12,990 nucleotides of DNA. Source: an uncultured Leucothrix sp. Lineage in GTDB: Bacteria; Pseudomonadota; Gammaproteobacteria; Thiotrichales; Thiotrichaceae. A program made the position numbers and the translations under genes. Positions 1 to 8,381 of the stretch are shown piece after piece. Location of the stretch: contig CALKXC010000240.1 in assembly GCA_938004025.1 (NCBI GenBank), positions 1 through 12,990 on the forward strand, written 5' to 3'. Each line of letters opens with the position of its first letter. Position 1 is the stretch's first letter. Under the pieces are notes generated by a model. It was not told the origin of the DNA and searched no databases. It saw only the letters and a program-made list of their open reading frames with translations.

Positions 1-138
1 AATGATTGTGAATGCCTTCTAGCTCATCCAATAACAAGCGCTACTCCGTTGGGCACTCAACTAGCTCACGCAAAATTCACTCAAGGCTCTTTTGGAAACT
101 AAACAATCAAGAGGGTTAAAATTGTATAAAACGCTGGA

Positions 139-185
139 GGTAGCTAGGGACAGAATCGAACTGCCGACACGGGGATTTTCAGTCC
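139..185 (-). other. tRNA-Phe 3' fragment, probable island attachment site (att)
   Basis: On the minus strand this reads as part of an anticodon stem-loop with a GAA anticodon (CTGAAAATCCCC), then a variable loop (GTGTC). A T-arm follows (GGCAG, TTCGATT, CTGTC) and then a seven-base acceptor strand ending in ACC. It is close to Pseudomonas tRNA-Phe as I remember it, with most differences in the acceptor strand. No D-arm or 5' acceptor strand is present, so it is not a working tRNA. Such 3' fragments are left at the far end of elements that integrate into tRNA genes. The identity as tRNA-Phe is fairly secure; its role as this island's att site is inferred. Confidence 0.78.
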
Positions 186-435
186 TTTCGGCACTTCTCG
201 ATCATAATAATATCGATACTTTAGGTTACGAATATTGGTTACGTGTGCATGACCAAGCCCAACAAAGCATTGCTCATCTACGCAAATATCACGCAGGCTT
301 ACCCACTAAGTTTTTTACGCGAAGATGGAAGCCGCGACTAAATAGTAGGCTTTTCACCCAAGTCCTGAATGAGTGTTTTTTCAGACATTCTACCCTTAAT
401 CGAGCTTCGCTTTTCCAGACTAGGCGAGTCAACTG
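186..435. other. Stretch without a convincing gene between att fragment and HNH gene
   Basis: An open frame of 115 codons (92-439, plus) crosses this stretch, but it starts outside the island and reads through the complement of the tRNA fragment, which produces the familiar artefact peptide RDRIELPTRGFSV. It has no family resemblance. No strong hairpin with a T-run that could end the HNH transcript was found. Confidence 0.5.
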
Positions 436-1263
436 TTAGACAATATCCTCGACTCCATACAACGCGTAAAGATCGTTTACACCTATATTGAAATCAGAAA
501 GTACATCTCTTTTTCCAATTAAATTTTCCAGAATAGTTCTGGTCGTCTCTTTTTGCGCATAGTGGACTGCACGGTGACAATTAGGACATAGGCAGTAAAC
601 ATTCGGAACCGTGTCGAGGGATTCACTAAACTCTGGCTGAAACGCCATTGGTATAAGGTGATGCGCCTCAACGTAGTGATTCCCCGTTCTTCGTGAAATA
701 AACAGTTCGTGAGTGTTGTTCAATTCGCAGAGATATCCGGAATTTTCCATGCTTGTTAATGCGACCATTCTATCCCTGACATAAATGTCTCTCTCTTTAA
801 GTGTCGCTATTTTGATTTTACTGCTTTCTAAGATGGCTTCCTGGTAGGTACTGTCACTATCGTCCCTAACCATATCTGCTGAGCCTGCTCTCCACTCAGC
901 CTCAGTCATGGCTCCGATCCACAACTTGTCACCCTGTAGAAAAAGAAAAAAAACTAGCCCACCCTCAGGCTTGAAATTCCTTCTCAGGTATAGGCGTAGT
1001 TCGTTTCCTTCAGCCTTCGGATAAATAATATTAAGACCTATCGTCTCACCAGTCGAATACAGAGTGAACTCTTTAGCTGCCATATCCGGATCTAATTTAA
1101 CAGCACCTCTTAGTATCGAGGCTTCACCAAAATGGTCTAATACGATACGGGCCTCATGGTCCGTCAACGTTATTTGGCTGTCATCATATTCACGAGCAGT
1201 AACAGTGGAATATGCGCCATCAGCGCTTTTAAATCTTCTATTCTGATTTGGTCCAAATTGCAT
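436..1263 (-). CDS. HNH endonuclease, probable restriction nuclease
   Basis: This 275-residue protein has a C-terminal HNH (beta-beta-alpha metal) nuclease domain at about 160-240. H201-H202 in AHHLIPM supply the general base, N221 is the central Asn, and CPNCHRAVH (226-234) supplies the metal-binding His and a CxxC knuckle. C179 and H185 probably complete the zinc site. The spacing matches restriction-type HNH proteins with a C-x6-H...HHLIPM...CPNCH pattern. Residues 1-150 are rich in beta-strand-like segments and match nothing I can name; they could recognise DNA. It is transcribed away from the methyltransferase operon and is not co-transcribed with it. No strong Shine-Dalgarno precedes the ATG. 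It may be the cutting partner of the neighbouring methyltransferase, an extra subunit, or an independent nuclease; the sequence does not decide. Confidence 0.85.
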   Translation of the reverse strand: MQFGPNQNRRFKSADGAYSTVTAREYDDSQITLTDHEARIVLDHFGEASILRGAVKLDPDMAAKEFTLYSTGETIGLNIIYPKAEGNELRLYLRRNFKPEGGLVFFLFLQGDKLWIGAMTEAEWRAGSADMVRDDSDSTYQEAILESSKIKIATLKERDIYVRDRMVALTSMENSGYLCELNNTHELFISRRTGNHYVEAHHLIPMAFQPEFSESLDTVPNVYCLCPNCHRAVHYAQKETTRTILENLIGKRDVLSDFNIGVNDLYALYGVEDIV

Positions 1264-1940
1264 ATTTTTAGTTTTACTCTAGATGTTATATATCCAGACG
1301 GTTTAATTCAGGAAGAAGCCATTCGTGCAAGTCGTGAACAGAATATTTCTATATATCCTAAGTGAATACGAGCTGACTCACTACTTCGGTCGACCTCATA
1401 GGCAGTCCACGGACTACAGCAAGTGCTTAGCCAAAAATAGAGCGACAGATTTATACAGTGCAACTAATTAGCTCAACCTCACTCACAATACAGGCTAATT
1501 ATAAGCACTCCGAGCAGCCAAGCTTCCCCAAGGTTTTTCGGATCAGTCTCCTTCAGCTTTTGTTTAAGCTGTTCTGCCCTATCGCCAGTGAACTAAGTTC
1601 GCAGTACATTACTGATTCGACCTTCAATACACTCTGGTTTATCCTTCAAGACGAATTATTACAATCGATGAGACGACAGAAACTCATTCTGAGCACTGTT
1701 AGCAAACTGCATTAAATATTGTCAATCTCGGCTAACTCCGGCATTCAATCGTCCAAATAAATTTGTCAAAACTCATAAATACCCACAGAAATCGCTTTCC
1801 AAATCGAGAATTGCAATATCAAAACCTACGCGACTTTGGAATACTCCCACAATGGGACTTTGGCAGATATTAGAGCAAATCTCTCTATCCAGTAGGATAG
1901 TAAACTCGATTGGATATGTAACACTATTTGTTATCAGCTG
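1264..1940. other. Long intergenic region between divergent HNH and methyltransferase genes
   Basis: About 680 bp hold no convincing gene. An 85-codon plus-strand frame (1458-1715) has no recognisable features. On the minus strand around 1488-1590 a short frame gives a charged helix-like stretch (DRAEQLKQKLKETDPKNLGE) followed by a hydrophobic end. It has no start codon and is closed upstream by a stop, so it may be a relic of a lost small gene. The right end holds two inverted repeats (1885-1900 and 1930-1948) that probably belong to control of the methyltransferase operon. The promoter of the HNH gene should lie near 1265-1320, but no clear box pair was found. Confidence 0.5.
1885..1900. 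promoter_or_regulatory. Inverted repeat upstream of methyltransferase gene
   Basis: CTATCC, a 4-base spacer AGTA, then GGATAG: a perfect 6-bp inverted repeat 41 bases before the proposed start codon. It may be a second regulator site near the promoter. The arms differ from those of the 1930-1948 repeat, so they are not copies of one operator. A role is inferred from position only. Confidence 0.35.
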
Positions 1941-1948
1941 ATGATAAC
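1930..1948. promoter_or_regulatory. Palindromic operator candidate across the methyltransferase start
   Basis: GTTATCAGCTGATGATAAC is a perfect inverted repeat with 7-bp arms and a 5-base spacer. A nested 10-bp palindrome, ATCAGCTGAT (1933-1942), lies inside it. It overlaps the first ATG of the methyltransferase frame at 1941, so a bound protein would block transcription start or early elongation. The methyltransferase carries an N-terminal winged helix, and methyltransferases such as M.SsoII and M.EcoRII are known to repress their own genes. The likely binder is therefore the methyltransferase itself. The symmetry is seen; the regulator is inferred. Confidence 0.55.
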
Positions 1949-3563
1949 ATGCCCCATGAATGTTCCAGAAACACAACCGATTAAGAGATCTGAAATTTTG
2001 AAGAACAGTCACCCCACAGTGAACACGCTTAGCCCTACTCAAAAATGCGTGATCGGAATTAGAGAATCTCATCTTGAGGCTGACTACCCAGTAGATGTCT
2101 GGTTCGATTCACTGAAATCAGCGGCAAATATATTATCTGTTGAGAACCGCCAACTAATGGAGATTATCCGAAGTAGGAAACCTAAAACAGTTACTGAACT
2201 TGCTGGCCTAACCGATAGAGCAGTAAGCAACGTATCACGAACACTAAAAACACTTAGGGAGCACAACCTAATAAGTATGGGCGCTTCTAGCGCAGATGCC
2301 ATCGCAACTGCTGAATATAATGATTTTGTAGTTCTCATGGGGGAGAACTTTAAGCATAGAAATCAGCTTGATGAGGCTTCAGAACTACTCGACTCCATTG
2401 CACAATTACATACTCCTTCTGGAACAGAGCGCCGAGCAGTGATCGACCAATGGTTACATTCAGTGGCAACCGGTGGTGGTTTTTTTTGCAATGCTGACGT
2501 CTGCAATGCAGAACAACTCAAATCCACAGTTATAGAAATATTAACCAAAAATTGTATCTTCATTAATCAAACGCAGTTCTTCGAATTAGTGTTTGGAAAA
2601 CTAAACCTAAAACCAGTTGGGAAGCCTGACTTTAGGTTTATTGATCTTTTCGCCGGCATCGGAGGCATGAGATTGGGCCTTCAGAGTGCTGGAGGAGCCT
2701 GTGTATTTTCATCTGAATACGACAAAAGCGCACAGAAAACGTACAAAATTAATCACGGTGAACTCCCGTTCGGAGATATTACGATGATTGACGCTGACTC
2801 AATTCCTGATCATGACATCTTACTTGCTGGGTTTCCTTGCCAGCCGTTTTCCCACGCAGGAGTTTCTGCAAGAAACGCCGTCGGAAAAGAACATGGGTTT
2901 TCGTGCAACACCCAAGGCACACTCTTTTTTGACATCCTTAGAGTGGTAGATAGCAAGAGGCCGTCCATTCTATTTCTGGAGAATGTAAGAAATTTAGTTA
3001 GACATGATTCGGGCAATACTTTTAAAACAGTCAAGGACAGTATCGAAGAGCGCGGGTATCACTTTTCCTACAAAATAATCAGCTCCAGCACCGTTGTTCC
3101 TCAACGACGTGTGCGCTGCTACATGGTGTGTGTCAGGAAAGACATTGGAGGCAATTTCTCGTTTCCGGATTTTTCTGGTGATGACTTGCCATTAAGCTCG
3201 ATTCTCCAAAAAGAAGTTGATGATCGTTACACTATTTCGGACAGATTGTGGGAAGGGCATATCGCCAGATCTAAGCGAAACGTAGAGCGTGGCACTGGAT
3301 TTACAGCTTACACGGCAGACCTCAGCAAGCCGTCAAATACAATAGTTGCCAGATACGGTAAAGATGGTAAAGAATGCCTGGTGCCACAAGACGGAAAAAA
3401 CCCTCGACTGCTAACTCAGCGGGAGTGCGCAAGGCTCCTGGGTTTTCCAGAGGAGTTCAAGTATCCCGAAGCCCGTACTCCGGCATATAAGCAATTTGGT
3501 AACTCAGTCGTAGTACCGATAGTTTCAGTAATTGCTAAGAAAATTAAGGAAGATCTACTTTGA
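1941..3563 (+). CDS. C5-cytosine DNA methyltransferase with N-terminal winged-helix domain
   Basis: The protein transfers a methyl group from S-adenosylmethionine to C5 of cytosine. The catalytic half (about 231-540) shows motif I DLFAGIGG (235-242) and motif IV GFPCQPFS with catalytic C300. Motif VI is ENV (347-349), motif VIII is VPQRRVR (386-392), and motifs IX and X are RLLTQRECARLLGFP (489-503) and QFGNSVVVP (518-526). The target recognition region (about 420-488) is short and loosely Dcm-like; its specificity cannot be read. Residues 50-115 form a winged helix (VTELAGLTDRAVSNVSRTLK) resembling HVO_A0114/MarR-like regulators. With a 230-residue N-terminal part it is longer than a minimal enzyme. 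ATGs at 1941 and 1956 are both in frame and neither has a clear Shine-Dalgarno, so the start is uncertain. It is first in an operon with the two McrBC-like genes and presumably protects host DNA from them. Confidence 0.93.
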   Translation: MITCPMNVPETQPIKRSEILKNSHPTVNTLSPTQKCVIGIRESHLEADYPVDVWFDSLKSAANILSVENRQLMEIIRSRKPKTVTELAGLTDRAVSNVSRTLKTLREHNLISMGASSADAIATAEYNDFVVLMGENFKHRNQLDEASELLDSIAQLHTPSGTERRAVIDQWLHSVATGGGFFCNADVCNAEQLKSTVIEILTKNCIFINQTQFFELVFGKLNLKPVGKPDFRFIDLFAGIGGMRLGLQSAGGACVFSSEYDKSAQKTYKINHGELPFGDITMIDADSIPDHDILLAGFPCQPFSHAGVSARNAVGKEHGFSCNTQGTLFFDILRVVDSKRPSILFLENVRNLVRHDSGNTFKTVKDSIEERGYHFSYKIISSSTVVPQRRVRCYMVCVRKDIGGNFSFPDFSGDDLPLSSILQKEVDDRYTISDRLWEGHIARSKRNVERGTGFTAYTADLSKPSNTIVARYGKDGKECLVPQDGKNPRLLTQRECARLLGFPEEFKYPEARTPAYKQFGNSVVVPIVSVIAKKIKEDLL

Positions 3564-5575
3564 GTTTTTCAGATTTTTGTAATGAAATAGATGACGGGCA
3601 AAAAATTGAATCCCGAGAGGCTTTCGTACTTAGTTTTACAAACAGTGCGGGCGAAGTTTTCAATATAGATCCTGATACTATTTTCGATTTTCTCAGTTCT
3701 TTTGCAGAAAATTATGATGCTGTAGCAGATATATGGTCAGCTACTCCATCCAGAAAAACATCGATTAATTTTTATGAAGAGAAATCCTACAGAGCCATCT
3801 ACAAGTATTTTAGCTCTGACGAGCTGAAGGTCATTTCATCAACAGGAAGTAGTCAGACTAAAGCGTTAACTCAACTAATCGCCAAATTAATTTCGTATTT
3901 AACTGACGAGCTCTACACCGATCCTAGCGAAAATACCTTTTTCCAAAAACAATATATTTCGGATGCACTGGTTAAATGGGAGCACTTGTTCTCGTCAAAT
4001 AAAATTAACGTTGAACCAAATACTATTGAAGGCATAAGAGAGAATTTCAGGCTGTGGTTACTAAAAAGCGGACAATCTGAACGATCTGCTAAGTCCCACT
4101 CTACAACATCCATCAATACCTCAGACAAGCGATTAAATGAGCTTGGCGTTCGGAATACGACTCTTTTAATTTGTACCTCAGAAGAAGTGCTCGATGCATT
4201 GGAAGTTTTAACAAAGGACCCTGATTGGAGCAGTAAAGATACGAAGGGTAAGAGCATGTATAGCATTGGGGTTAAGAAATTTTCTGACTTTCTCAAAGCT
4301 ACTGAAGCCCAATTGGTCGAGAATAGAACAAGTATTCACATGTTTAAACCTTTCGTACTTCTTGCCGGTATTTCTGGCACAGGAAAAACAAGATTTGTCA
4401 GGGAGCAGGTGAAAACTCACGGTGATCTTTCTGTTTCATACCAGCTTACTCCGGTACGTCCTGACTGGCATGAGCCTGGGGACTTGCTCGGTTACCAGTC
4501 ACGTCTCAGCGGAAAAGCGGAGTACGTTGTAACTGATATCCTTCGTTTTATATGCAGTGCTTGGTGTGCGATAGCGGATTCCAGTGTTTTGATCGAATCA
4601 AACAGAGACAGTAGTCACGGCAGAGTATGCACTGTGGCTGGTGAAGAGGCGCAGCTCCATAGCATCATGCCCTTCTGGTTATGCCTCGACGAGATGAACC
4701 TTGCTCCTGTGGAGCAGTACTTCGCTGACTATTTATCCATACTCGAGACACGTGAGTGGCGGTGGGACGAGTCGCGGTTTCAGTACCTATGCGATCCTTT
4801 ATTATCTTCCTCGGTCATAACAGATCTGGCTCAATCAGAGCAGGACGGATTCAGGGCCGCAATCGGGCTTGGCGATCCTGCATATGACTCTCTCTGGTGC
4901 TGCTTCTACGAGCATGGAATCGGTATTCCATTCAACCTGATTGTCGCAGGCACTGTAAATATGGATGAAACTACACATGGGTTTTCACGCAAAGTACTGG
5001 ATCGTGCACTGACAATTGATTTCGATGAATTCTTCCCGAATGATTTCAGTACTTTTTTCAAACAGGAAAAAAAACCGGTCACGTTTACGTATCCAGTCCT
5101 CTCAGCAGCATCTATAGACAGATTGCCGGATATAGATGCGGATGGTGGAAAATCGTTAGCATTTCTCGGAAAGATCAACACGACACTAAACGGTACGCCC
5201 TTCAATGTGGCGTATCGTGCTGTTAACGAGCTTCTGCTAATGGTGATCTGTATGAAGCCGAAAACTGATCTGGAGCTCAGAGCGGTATGGGATGATTTTC
5301 TGATGTTGAAAGTGCTGTCGCGTATCGAGGGTGATATTGATAAACTCGGTCAAGCGCAGTCGGATAACAACGTATTAAAAGAACTGTATAAAATCCTGGA
5401 GGTGGAGTTTTCCCAGTTCTGGGACAGAGATGCGGGATTGGAAGGAGCTAGGCCTGATTTGTTCCTGATCAGCAGTGACGGTGAGGAGGTAACCACAGGC
5501 TGCCGCAGCAAGGCGAAATTAAATTGGATGCAAAATCGACTTGATGCTTCTGGATTTACCAGCTTCTGGCCTTAG
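3560..5575 (+). CDS. McrB-like AAA+ NTPase restriction subunit
   Basis: This 671-residue protein is the probable motor of a McrBC-like restriction complex, where NTP hydrolysis drives DNA movement and activates the nuclease subunit. The AAA+ core (about 262-500) has Walker A GISGTGKT (270-277), Walker B CLDEMNLAP (375-383) and a sensor segment GTVNMDE (464-470). A following KVLDRA (478-483) has R482 as a possible arginine finger. E. coli McrB has NTAD at the sensor, so the nucleotide used here (GTP or ATP) is open. Residues 1-255 are unrecognised and may bind DNA, as N-terminal domains of McrB do. The start is TTG at 3560, overlapping the methyltransferase stop as TTGA, with AAGGA nine bases upstream (3546-3550); this suggests translational coupling. 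It resembles the McrB-like subunit of LlaJI. Confidence 0.88.
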   Translation: MSFSDFCNEIDDGQKIESREAFVLSFTNSAGEVFNIDPDTIFDFLSSFAENYDAVADIWSATPSRKTSINFYEEKSYRAIYKYFSSDELKVISSTGSSQTKALTQLIAKLISYLTDELYTDPSENTFFQKQYISDALVKWEHLFSSNKINVEPNTIEGIRENFRLWLLKSGQSERSAKSHSTTSINTSDKRLNELGVRNTTLLICTSEEVLDALEVLTKDPDWSSKDTKGKSMYSIGVKKFSDFLKATEAQLVENRTSIHMFKPFVLLAGISGTGKTRFVREQVKTHGDLSVSYQLTPVRPDWHEPGDLLGYQSRLSGKAEYVVTDILRFICSAWCAIADSSVLIESNRDSSHGRVCTVAGEEAQLHSIMPFWLCLDEMNLAPVEQYFADYLSILETREWRWDESRFQYLCDPLLSSSVITDLAQSEQDGFRAAIGLGDPAYDSLWCCFYEHGIGIPFNLIVAGTVNMDETTHGFSRKVLDRALTIDFDEFFPNDFSTFFKQEKKPVTFTYPVLSAASIDRLPDIDADGGKSLAFLGKINTTLNGTPFNVAYRAVNELLLMVICMKPKTDLELRAVWDDFLMLKVLSRIEGDIDKLGQAQSDNNVLKELYKILEVEFSQFWDRDAGLEGARPDLFLISSDGEEVTTGCRSKAKLNWMQNRLDASGFTSFWP

Positions 5576-5605
5576 CCTGCATTATCCGACACCGAGCTTC
5601 TCGAA

Positions 5606-8023
5606 ATGCAGGAATTAATCAGAATTCAATGTGCAGATTTTGAACTGGCTGTGTGGTGCGCGGGTCTTGAAAGGAGACAGGAAACTTATCGGCACACCCT
5701 GAGAAAACGAAGTTGTTCTCAAAGATCTTCCTATCCTGTTATAACTTCGATACCTGCATCTGATATACACACTTTAATACCCTCCGCCTGCATTCCCGCG
5801 GAACATGGCAAAGGGGCGATTCTCGAACTAAACGAACCTTTGTTTTTCGAAAACAATCAGTATCACTTTGAATGGATATTTACTAACGTCAGTGCAGGTG
5901 TTGTCGCAGCGGAAGTTGTTCACCGCAGTCGTAAGGTTGTTGATGGGTTTCGTTTCGCGGAAGCACGTGATCTAATCCCTGCCAGATTGACCGGCACGAT
6001 GTCCACTGCAAATAACGTCGGGTGGATATCACTGACGGTCCAGTATCGGACGCGCACAAGTGTTCTCAAAAATGAAACATTCACACTGGAAGTGCTGCCT
6101 TCAAAAATGGATCTGGATACAGATCTACCTGCTATGTATAAAAGGATTGATCAGAGTTACCCGCTCTGGAGATTCAAACTGAGCGAGATCACGCAATACA
6201 GCGTATCACGCGGCAGTAACCGTGGAGACTTCGAGCTGATGTGGCTCGCGAACTTCAGCGAATTGCGCAGGAAATTTGAAACTGCACTGAAAGTCATTGA
6301 AAATGCACCACACACCAAACTACAACCGGAAGAACGGAAGATAAGAGCGGCCGGAATCAAAGGAAGAATTACCGATCGAGCTGGTATGAAAATCCTTGGA
6401 GATTTAAAATCCGGCAAGTTCGACAGAAAATATGTAGTGCACCAAAAAAAACTTAGCCCCGATACTCCTGAGAACAGGTTTGTGAAGATGGCTGTTGAGC
6501 GTTGTAGCAGTAAGCTTACACAGCTTGAATTACGACTCAGAAAAGATAATCAATTACCGGACAAGCAGAAATTATCGGACAGCTTTTTTAACGAGCTTGT
6601 TCATTGGAGGAGGCCTTTAAAGAAATTTCTCAACAATGAATTTATAAAGGAGGCTGGAAATTTTGAAGGACTGTCTGGTCAGGAAACGGCTCTTCAGAGG
6701 AAATCAGGTTATTCAGCGCTTTATAGATGCTGGCAGGAATTAAGGTATTACCTTGATGCTTTTGCTGATGAATCCCGCATCTCCTTGAAATCTGTGGCAG
6801 AGATTTACGAAGTCTGGTGTTTTCTTGAAATACGAAGCATTCTTACTGACGAACTCGGTTTCCGAGAAAAAACTTCGAGACGGACCGGACTCGAATTAAT
6901 GGAATTCTACGAATATAAGTTGCAGGACGGATTAGCTGGAGCTTTTGAATTCGAACGTGTTGACGGGGTTGTCGCAAGGCTTTCTCACGAACCGAGCTTT
7001 TCAAAAGAAAATAAAAACATAAAGTCATATCTGGTCACTCAAAGACCGGACATTCTTTTGGAAATAGAGTTCGGCGGAAACAGTAACAGGCGAATGATTT
7101 GGCTATTCGATGCTAAATATCGGATCCGTGTCTCAGGTGGGCGGGATCAGCCAACCGGAGACAATGGTATTGACTACGTGCCCGACGATGCGTTAAATCA
7201 GATGCACCGATATCGTGACGCATTAATTCGCACGGTTGAAATAGAAACGGATTACGTAAGTAGTAAGAGCAGACCCGTCGTCGGTGCATTTGCTCTGTAC
7301 CCCGGTTATTTCGAACAGGCAATAGATACCAACCCCTACGATGTTCCTATCCGCGAAGTTGGGATCGGCGCTTTCGCATTGTTGCCGTCAGAAGATAACG
7401 GACAGGGTAGATTGTGGCTTACAGCATTCCTGCGATCACAGATCGGCAATCCGATTATCCCTTTTAACGGCAAAGGGCCACGAGTCACAATTGATGAATT
7501 TTACGTACGGGAAACTGCTCGCATTACTTATGAGGGAATGCGCCAGGTTTTGTATCCTGACCTTGTGATGACAGCTGTTGTAGCAGGGGCCAAGGGTAGA
7601 AGCCCAGAATATTTACAACGGTTTAATGAAGGAAGCGCTGCCTGGTATCACATGCCTCAAGCCCGGTTCAAGGATAAAAACATTGGATATCATGTGGCCT
7701 ATGAAATTCGCTATTTTGGACTCGCAGTAAACTCGCAGGGTATTCCGAGTTCGAAATCCATCGAACGTCTGTGGCCGGTAAACAATGTTGAGCTGGTTCC
7801 ACGTTATAAAATTTCCGCAGAACAAGCTGGTAATAGTTCCTCTAGTAGAGAATTGTATTTTCTCTTTAAATTAGGGAAGCCACTGACTTTGAAAGATCCG
7901 ATTACCCGCGTGCCCCACAGACCATTTATTAACTCTTTAAAATTGACCACGCTGGGTCGTTTGGAATTAGCTAGTGAATTCAGTGATGTGCAGAGCGTAT
8001 ATTCGGAGCAATTAAATTACTAA
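5606..8023 (+). CDS. DUF2357 / PD-(D/E)XK nuclease, McrC-like restriction subunit
   Basis: This 805-residue protein is the probable DNA-cutting subunit working with the McrB-like motor. Its PD-(D/E)XK core lies at about 400-545: an IYEVWCFLEI helix (400-409), RPDILLEIE (480-488) carrying the first acidic residue, and FDAKYRIR (501-508) with D502 and K504. A trailing helix, MHRYRDA (533-539), follows. This order is typical of DUF2357/PD-DExK_7 proteins, distant relatives of McrC. The N-terminal 250 residues are mostly beta-like and match DUF2357. Residues 600-805 form an extra C-terminal region I cannot name. It begins 30 bases after the McrB-like stop, in the same reading frame and with no other stop between. 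No strong Shine-Dalgarno precedes the ATG, so expression probably depends on coupling to the upstream gene. Confidence 0.85.
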   Translation: MQELIRIQCADFELAVWCAGLERRQETYRHTLRKRSCSQRSSYPVITSIPASDIHTLIPSACIPAEHGKGAILELNEPLFFENNQYHFEWIFTNVSAGVVAAEVVHRSRKVVDGFRFAEARDLIPARLTGTMSTANNVGWISLTVQYRTRTSVLKNETFTLEVLPSKMDLDTDLPAMYKRIDQSYPLWRFKLSEITQYSVSRGSNRGDFELMWLANFSELRRKFETALKVIENAPHTKLQPEERKIRAAGIKGRITDRAGMKILGDLKSGKFDRKYVVHQKKLSPDTPENRFVKMAVERCSSKLTQLELRLRKDNQLPDKQKLSDSFFNELVHWRRPLKKFLNNEFIKEAGNFEGLSGQETALQRKSGYSALYRCWQELRYYLDAFADESRISLKSVAEIYEVWCFLEIRSILTDELGFREKTSRRTGLELMEFYEYKLQDGLAGAFEFERVDGVVARLSHEPSFSKENKNIKSYLVTQRPDILLEIEFGGNSNRRMIWLFDAKYRIRVSGGRDQPTGDNGIDYVPDDALNQMHRYRDALIRTVEIETDYVSSKSRPVVGAFALYPGYFEQAIDTNPYDVPIREVGIGAFALLPSEDNGQGRLWLTAFLRSQIGNPIIPFNGKGPRVTIDEFYVRETARITYEGMRQVLYPDLVMTAVVAGAKGRSPEYLQRFNEGSAAWYHMPQARFKDKNIGYHVAYEIRYFGLAVNSQGIPSSKSIERLWPVNNVELVPRYKISAEQAGNSSSSRELYFLFKLGKPLTLKDPITRVPHRPFINSLKLTTLGRLELASEFSDVQSVYSEQLNY

Positions 8024-8154
8024 GATTGGCCGTTGCCGATTACCTGGTTAACAAAAATATTACCCTGGAATGTGCCTGTGACAACCGCAGCCGTGTCTGA
8101 CGGTACGCTTACAGAAATCTACTAATTCTCAAGCTCTAAAGCTCTCGTAATCCT

Positions 8155-8171
8155 AAACAACATTGCTGTTT
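8155..8171. terminator. Weak hairpin between convergent operons
   Basis: AAACAAC, a 3-base loop ATT, then GCTGTTT can form a stem with one A-C mismatch, followed by TAATTAATT on the plus strand. The site lies about 130 bases after the DUF2357 stop. The stem is short and AT-rich, so it would be a poor terminator. Confidence 0.2.
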
Positions 8172-8362
8172 AATTAATTCAACCAATATTTCATCTGAGT
8201 CTAAAGCGGGATGAGGTTTATTTGGCGCATCAGCAATAGGTAAGCTTCGAGAAGAGCCAACCATCTAAATATTACAACACCCGCCCCAATGCTGCTTCAT
8301 TCTCTATAGCCGCTCACGTTTGACTTCCCAAGCATCCTCGTCCAGCTTGGCGTCACGTTCCT

Positions 8363-8381
8363 ATACTGCGTCAAGCAGTAT
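8363..8381. repeat. Perfect 7-bp inverted repeat near the receiver gene 3' end
   Basis: ATACTGC, spacer GTCAA, GCAGTAT. It lies 39 bases downstream of the receiver-gene stop on the minus strand. No T-run follows on either strand, so it is not a standard intrinsic terminator. It could stabilise the mRNA end or be a protein site. Confidence 0.35.

Noticed and set aside
92..439. 115-codon open frame on the plus strand
   Set aside because: It reads the complement of the tRNA-Phe fragment, giving the well-known artefact peptide RDRIELPTRGFSV, and crosses the island boundary.
1458..1715. 85-codon open frame on the plus strand in the long intergenic region
   Set aside because: No recognisable motif and no clear ribosome site were seen; the opposite strand looks slightly more coding-like but is also broken.
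1773..2072. 99-codon minus-strand frame overlapping the methyltransferase start
   Set aside because: It is antisense to the methyltransferase N-terminus and operator, with no family resemblance.
3913..4296. 127-codon minus-strand frame inside the McrB-like gene
   Set aside because: It is antisense to a well-supported gene and has no motif.
8363..8381. Intrinsic terminator for the receiver gene
   Set aside because: The stem is perfect but short and no T-run follows on the minus strand, so it is listed only as an inverted repeat.
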